Shown here: positions 61,746-64,000 of the stretch, one piece after another | Numbering within the stretch: the first letter of the stretch is position 1 | Layout: the number at the start of each line of letters is the position of its first letter | Source of the DNA: Streptomyces dengpaensis | Lineage (GTDB): Bacteria; Actinomycetota; Actinomycetes; Streptomycetales; Streptomycetaceae | NCBI RefSeq assembly: GCF_002946835.1 | Contig: NZ_CP026652.1 | Span: 7,564,001 to 7,628,000, forward strand | Direction of reading: 5' to 3' | Length of the DNA stretch: 64,000 bases | The notes under the pieces: generated by a model | Databases searched by the model: none | Told to the model about the DNA's origin: nothing | What the model saw: only the letters and a program-made list of their open reading frames with translations | Program-made: the position numbers and the translations under genes

Positions 61746-61777
61746 GAAAAGCCCGCCCCGCCTCGGGCGGGCTTTTC
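61746..61777 (+). terminator. strong intrinsic terminator
   Basis: GAAAAGCCCGCCC (61746-61758) and GGGCGGGCTTTTC (61765-61777) form a perfect 13-bp stem with a 6-nt loop and a T4 run inside the 3' arm. It ends the acyl-CoA dehydrogenase operon or an RNA encoded in the gap. The A4/T4 symmetry lets it work in both directions. Confidence 0.9.
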
Positions 61778-61906
61778 CGTGCGCCATGCCCCGCGAAGTG
61801 AACGCGCAGCGGCGGTCCGGCCAACTCCCTTTCGTCACTGCCTGTTGGCCATGCCCGGACCGCATACTCGCTGAGGTTACGTAGCGCACCTCAAAGGGAG
61901 GCAGAC

Positions 61907-62791
61907 ATGGCCCTCACCACCCGTCGCAGAGCCCTCGGCACCCTCGGCGCCGCCCTCGCCGGCGCCGTCGTGCTGCCCGCCGGTCAAGTACTGCCCGCCG
62001 CGCGGGCGTCGGCCAGCGAGTGGAAGCACGGCCCGCGCCCGCTGTGGCGCGCCCACGCACACAACGACTACGAGCACCCGCGCCCCCTCTTCGACGCCCT
62101 CGACCATCGCTTCGGCAGCGTCGAGGCCGATATCTTCCTCGTCGGCGGCCAACTCCTCGTCGCCCACGACGCGGCGGACCTCGACCCCACCCGCACCCTC
62201 GAATCCCTCTACCTCGACCCCCTGGCCGCCCGCGTCAAGGCCAACCACGGCTCGGTGTACCGGGGCCACCGCAAGTCCCTGCAGCTCCTCATCGACATCA
62301 AGACCGAGGGCTCGTCGGCGTACCTCGAACTCGACAGCCATCTGCGGCGCTACCGGCACCTGTTCACGACGTACGCCCACGGCCGCGTGTACCCCGGGCC
62401 GGTCACCGCCGTGATCTCCGGCGACCGTGCGGCCCGTGCGCCCATGGAGGCGCAGAGCGTGCGCCGCGCCTTCTATGACGGCCGGCTCGCCGACCTCGGC
62501 ACCTCCGCGCCCGCCTCCTTCGTCCCGCTGATCAGCGACAACTGGACGCTCAACTTCACCTGGCTCGGGGTCGGTTCCTTCCCCGACGCCGAGCGGCGAA
62601 AGCTGCGCGGCATCGTCCAGGCGGCGCACGCGCGCGGCCAGCGGGTGCGGTTCTGGGCCACCCCGGACGTGGCGGGTTCCGCCCGGGACGCGCTGTGGGC
62701 CGAGTTGCTCGCCGCCGGCGTCGACCACCTCAACACCGACGACCTCGCGGGCCTCGAAGCGTTCCTCGACGCCCACGAGCCGACGCACTAG
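61907..62791 (+). CDS. Tat-exported glycerophosphodiesterase/PI-PLC-like phosphodiesterase
   Basis: A 294-residue secreted protein. The N-terminus TTRRRALGTLGAALAGAVVL is a twin-arginine signal, cut near ARASA. The mature part has WRAHAHNDYEHPRPLFDALD and SVEADIFLVGGQLLVAHDAA, the two-His/Glu pattern of the PLC-like TIM-barrel phosphodiesterase superfamily, and ends VDHLNTDDLAGLEAFLDAHE. It would cleave glycerophosphodiesters or phosphoinositides outside the cell. GGGAGG precedes the ATG. Exact substrate unproven. Confidence 0.85.
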   Translation: MALTTRRRALGTLGAALAGAVVLPAGQVLPAARASASEWKHGPRPLWRAHAHNDYEHPRPLFDALDHRFGSVEADIFLVGGQLLVAHDAADLDPTRTLESLYLDPLAARVKANHGSVYRGHRKSLQLLIDIKTEGSSAYLELDSHLRRYRHLFTTYAHGRVYPGPVTAVISGDRAARAPMEAQSVRRAFYDGRLADLGTSAPASFVPLISDNWTLNFTWLGVGSFPDAERRKLRGIVQAAHARGQRVRFWATPDVAGSARDALWAELLAAGVDHLNTDDLAGLEAFLDAHEPTH

Positions 62792-62903
62792 CCGGCGCGG
62801 ACACCACTCGTTCGGGGGACACGTCAGCCGCCCGGACGAACCCTCCGCTACGCGACACTTGCGGCCGAAAGCTGCGGTGTGGGCGTGGCGGAGGAGGTTG
62901 ACG

Positions 62904-63098
62904 ATGGCCATTTCCATCTCTGTGGTGCTGTTGCTCCTGATCCTGGCAGTGATCTTTCTGCGCAATGGCGGGCTGAAGCCGACGCACGCGGTGGTCTGCG
63001 GGCTGCTCGGCTTCTACCTGGCGAGCACGAGCATGGCGCCGACCATCCACGAAGGGCTCACAGCGACGGCGAAAATCGTGGGCAGCCTGCGCCCGTGA
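62904..63098 (+). CDS. small membrane protein
   Basis: A 64-residue protein with two hydrophobic segments (AISISVVLLLLILAVIFLRN and AVVCGLLGFYLASTSMA) and a short polar tail (PTIHEGLTATAKIVGSLRP). GGAGGAGG lies correctly before the ATG at 62904. Similar short proteins are common in Streptomyces; function unknown. Confidence 0.7.
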   Translation: MAISISVVLLLLILAVIFLRNGGLKPTHAVVCGLLGFYLASTSMAPTIHEGLTATAKIVGSLRP

Positions 63099-63120
63099 CA
63101 GGCGGGGCGGCCACGGTCGT

Positions 63121-64000
63121 TCACGGTCGCGAGAACACGCCGATGCCGTTCGGGACGGGGCGTTCGGCGCCTCCGCTGGGGTGGTTCAGGACGCTGACGG
63201 CGTCCGCCCCCGGCTGCCGGGCGACCATCGTGGTGGAGCCTCCGCCGTCGAGGCTGAAGGCGTCCTCGGAGCCCAACCGCCGCATGGTCTCCGTGATTTC
63301 GGCGATGGTGAGTCCGGTGCGGAACTCGGGCGCGCCGTCGAGGGCGAGGAGCAGCAGACGGCGTCCGCTGTGCGAGATGCCCACGGCGGTCCGTGTCGCC
63401 GAGGTCGTGTTGTTCAGGCCGGGCAGCGGCGAGCCATCGACGAGCATCGGGTAGCCGCCGACCGCGAAGCGGTACGGGATCCTGGTGGCCTCCGCCACCA
63501 GACGGTGCTGCACCGCGACAGGCTCGCCCACGGGCAGTTTCCGCAACTGCTGGGCGCCCGCCTCGCGGCCCACCAGAACCGTGGTGCCGGGAGCGATGGG
63601 ACCGTTGCCGGGTGTGTTGGCCGCCGACACGACCCGACCGCGCTCGACCGTCACCTCGTAGGTGTCGGTACTACAGGGCGCGGCCCGGTTGGTGTCCGTG
63701 CCACAGGTGGCCCGCACGCGGGAGACGCTGCCCCAGTCCGAGGTGAACGCGCCGATCGAACCCTCCGGCAGCGCGTACTGATTGAGCCCGCCGAGCGGCC
63801 ATCGCCCTTCGGGGCTGTGTACGGACCCTTCGAGAGCCACGCTGTCGAGCCGGGCCCTGCGGTCGACGCCCACGCCCAGCACGTCCTCGGTGGTCGTGCC
63901 CGGCGGCAGGGCGGGCCCGAAGCGCTGGCCGTTCGGCACCGCCGCCTTGAGCTGGTGCCCGCTCGCGATGGCCGGACCCACGCTCGCGCCCGTCGTCTCG
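63121..64000 (-). CDS. phosphodiester glycosidase (NAGPA-domain) family protein, 5' end outside window
   Basis: Partial gene; the frame is open to the window edge, and residues before VGPAIASGHQLKAAVPNGQR continue upstream. The C-terminal domain shows RFAVGGYPMLVDGSPLPGLN, TRTAVGISHSGRRLLLLALD and EDAFSLDGGGSTTMVARQPG, the signature of NAGPA-type phosphodiester glycosidases (alpha-N-acetylglucosaminidase fold). NHPSGGAERPVPNGIGVF at the end is typical. Members are usually secreted and act on wall or exopolysaccharide sugar phosphodiesters. The signal peptide cannot be seen here. Confidence 0.9.
   Translation of the reverse strand, partial: ETTGASVGPAIASGHQLKAAVPNGQRFGPALPPGTTTEDVLGVGVDRRARLDSVALEGSVHSPEGRWPLGGLNQYALPEGSIGAFTSDWGSVSRVRATCGTDTNRAAPCSTDTYEVTVERGRVVSAANTPGNGPIAPGTTVLVGREAGAQQLRKLPVGEPVAVQHRLVAEATRIPYRFAVGGYPMLVDGSPLPGLNNTTSATRTAVGISHSGRRLLLLALDGAPEFRTGLTIAEITETMRRLGSEDAFSLDGGGSTTMVARQPGADAVSVLNHPSGGAERPVPNGIGVFSRP

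Overview
The window is high-GC actinobacterial chromosome and almost certainly Streptomyces. The evidence is GC-rich third positions, GTG starts, tight ATGA/GTGA overlaps, and typical families: an XRE/DUF397/ATPase triad, DUF6328, RppA with a CYP158-like P450, a urease operon and ricin-lectin secreted enzymes. From memory, the gene order from bio through clpP, ure, rocD and pfkA to rppA and the DNA ligase resembles the S. coelicolor SCO12xx neighbourhood; this was not checked by alignment. I found no rRNA, tRNA, CRISPR array, transposase or prophage gene.

Layout. 1-8.1 kb: a sugar ABC importer with a LacI regulator, a GH130-like enzyme, a Gfo/Idh oxidoreductase and a GH13 enzyme, in one tight + strand operon. 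8.1-13.4 kb: a SAM methyltransferase and the biotin genes (bioB-bioA-bioD leftward, bioF rightward). 13.4-18.3 kb: a regulatory XRE/DUF397/ATPase set, an NlpC/P60 cell-wall hydrolase behind a c-di-AMP (ydaO-type) riboswitch, a clpP paralogue and an orphan Phd-like antitoxin. 18.3-19.3 kb: scar of a deletion that removed the 5' ends of two divergent genes. 19.4-24 kb: ureABC-F-G-D. 24.2-29.9 kb: three secreted proteins with ricin-type lectin domains and two DasR-like sites. 30-33.5 kb: acyltransferase, rocD, ddaH and an Lrp regulator. 33.6-37.7 kb: a LytTR/LytS two-component system enclosing a solute:cation symporter. 37.9-41.7 kb: a Ser/Thr kinase beside a PASTA-like lipoprotein, both with in-frame 30-bp tandem repeats. 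41.8-46.8 kb: ctaG, pfkA, gatD, murT and def. 46.9-49 kb: a TetR regulator and an acyl-CoA dehydrogenase. 49-52 kb: the THN/flaviolin pigment operon (rppA-P450-cupin). 52-57.4 kb: a broken TenA-like gene, a succinate-semialdehyde dehydrogenase, a NUDIX hydrolase, an ATP-dependent DNA ligase and a thioredoxin-reductase-like flavoprotein. 57.4-61.4 kb: an XRE-cupin regulator and a quinone reductase/acyl-CoA dehydrogenase operon. 61.5-64 kb: a structured intergenic region with a strong terminator, a Tat-exported phosphodiesterase-like protein, a small membrane protein and a partial phosphodiester glycosidase.

Most genes are housekeeping or known Streptomyces families. The strongest unusual signal is a pair of inverted 423-bp copies of a lectin-domain coding segment (four mismatches by eye, same codon phase) inside two divergent secreted-protein genes. 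Recombination between them would give in-frame domain-shuffled proteins. Other notable items are a palindromic repeat inserted in frame in an acyl-CoA dehydrogenase, a triplicated 38-bp segment at the rppA/P450 junction, a cysteine-rich tail on BioB, and several tandem or palindromic operator-like arrays in promoters.
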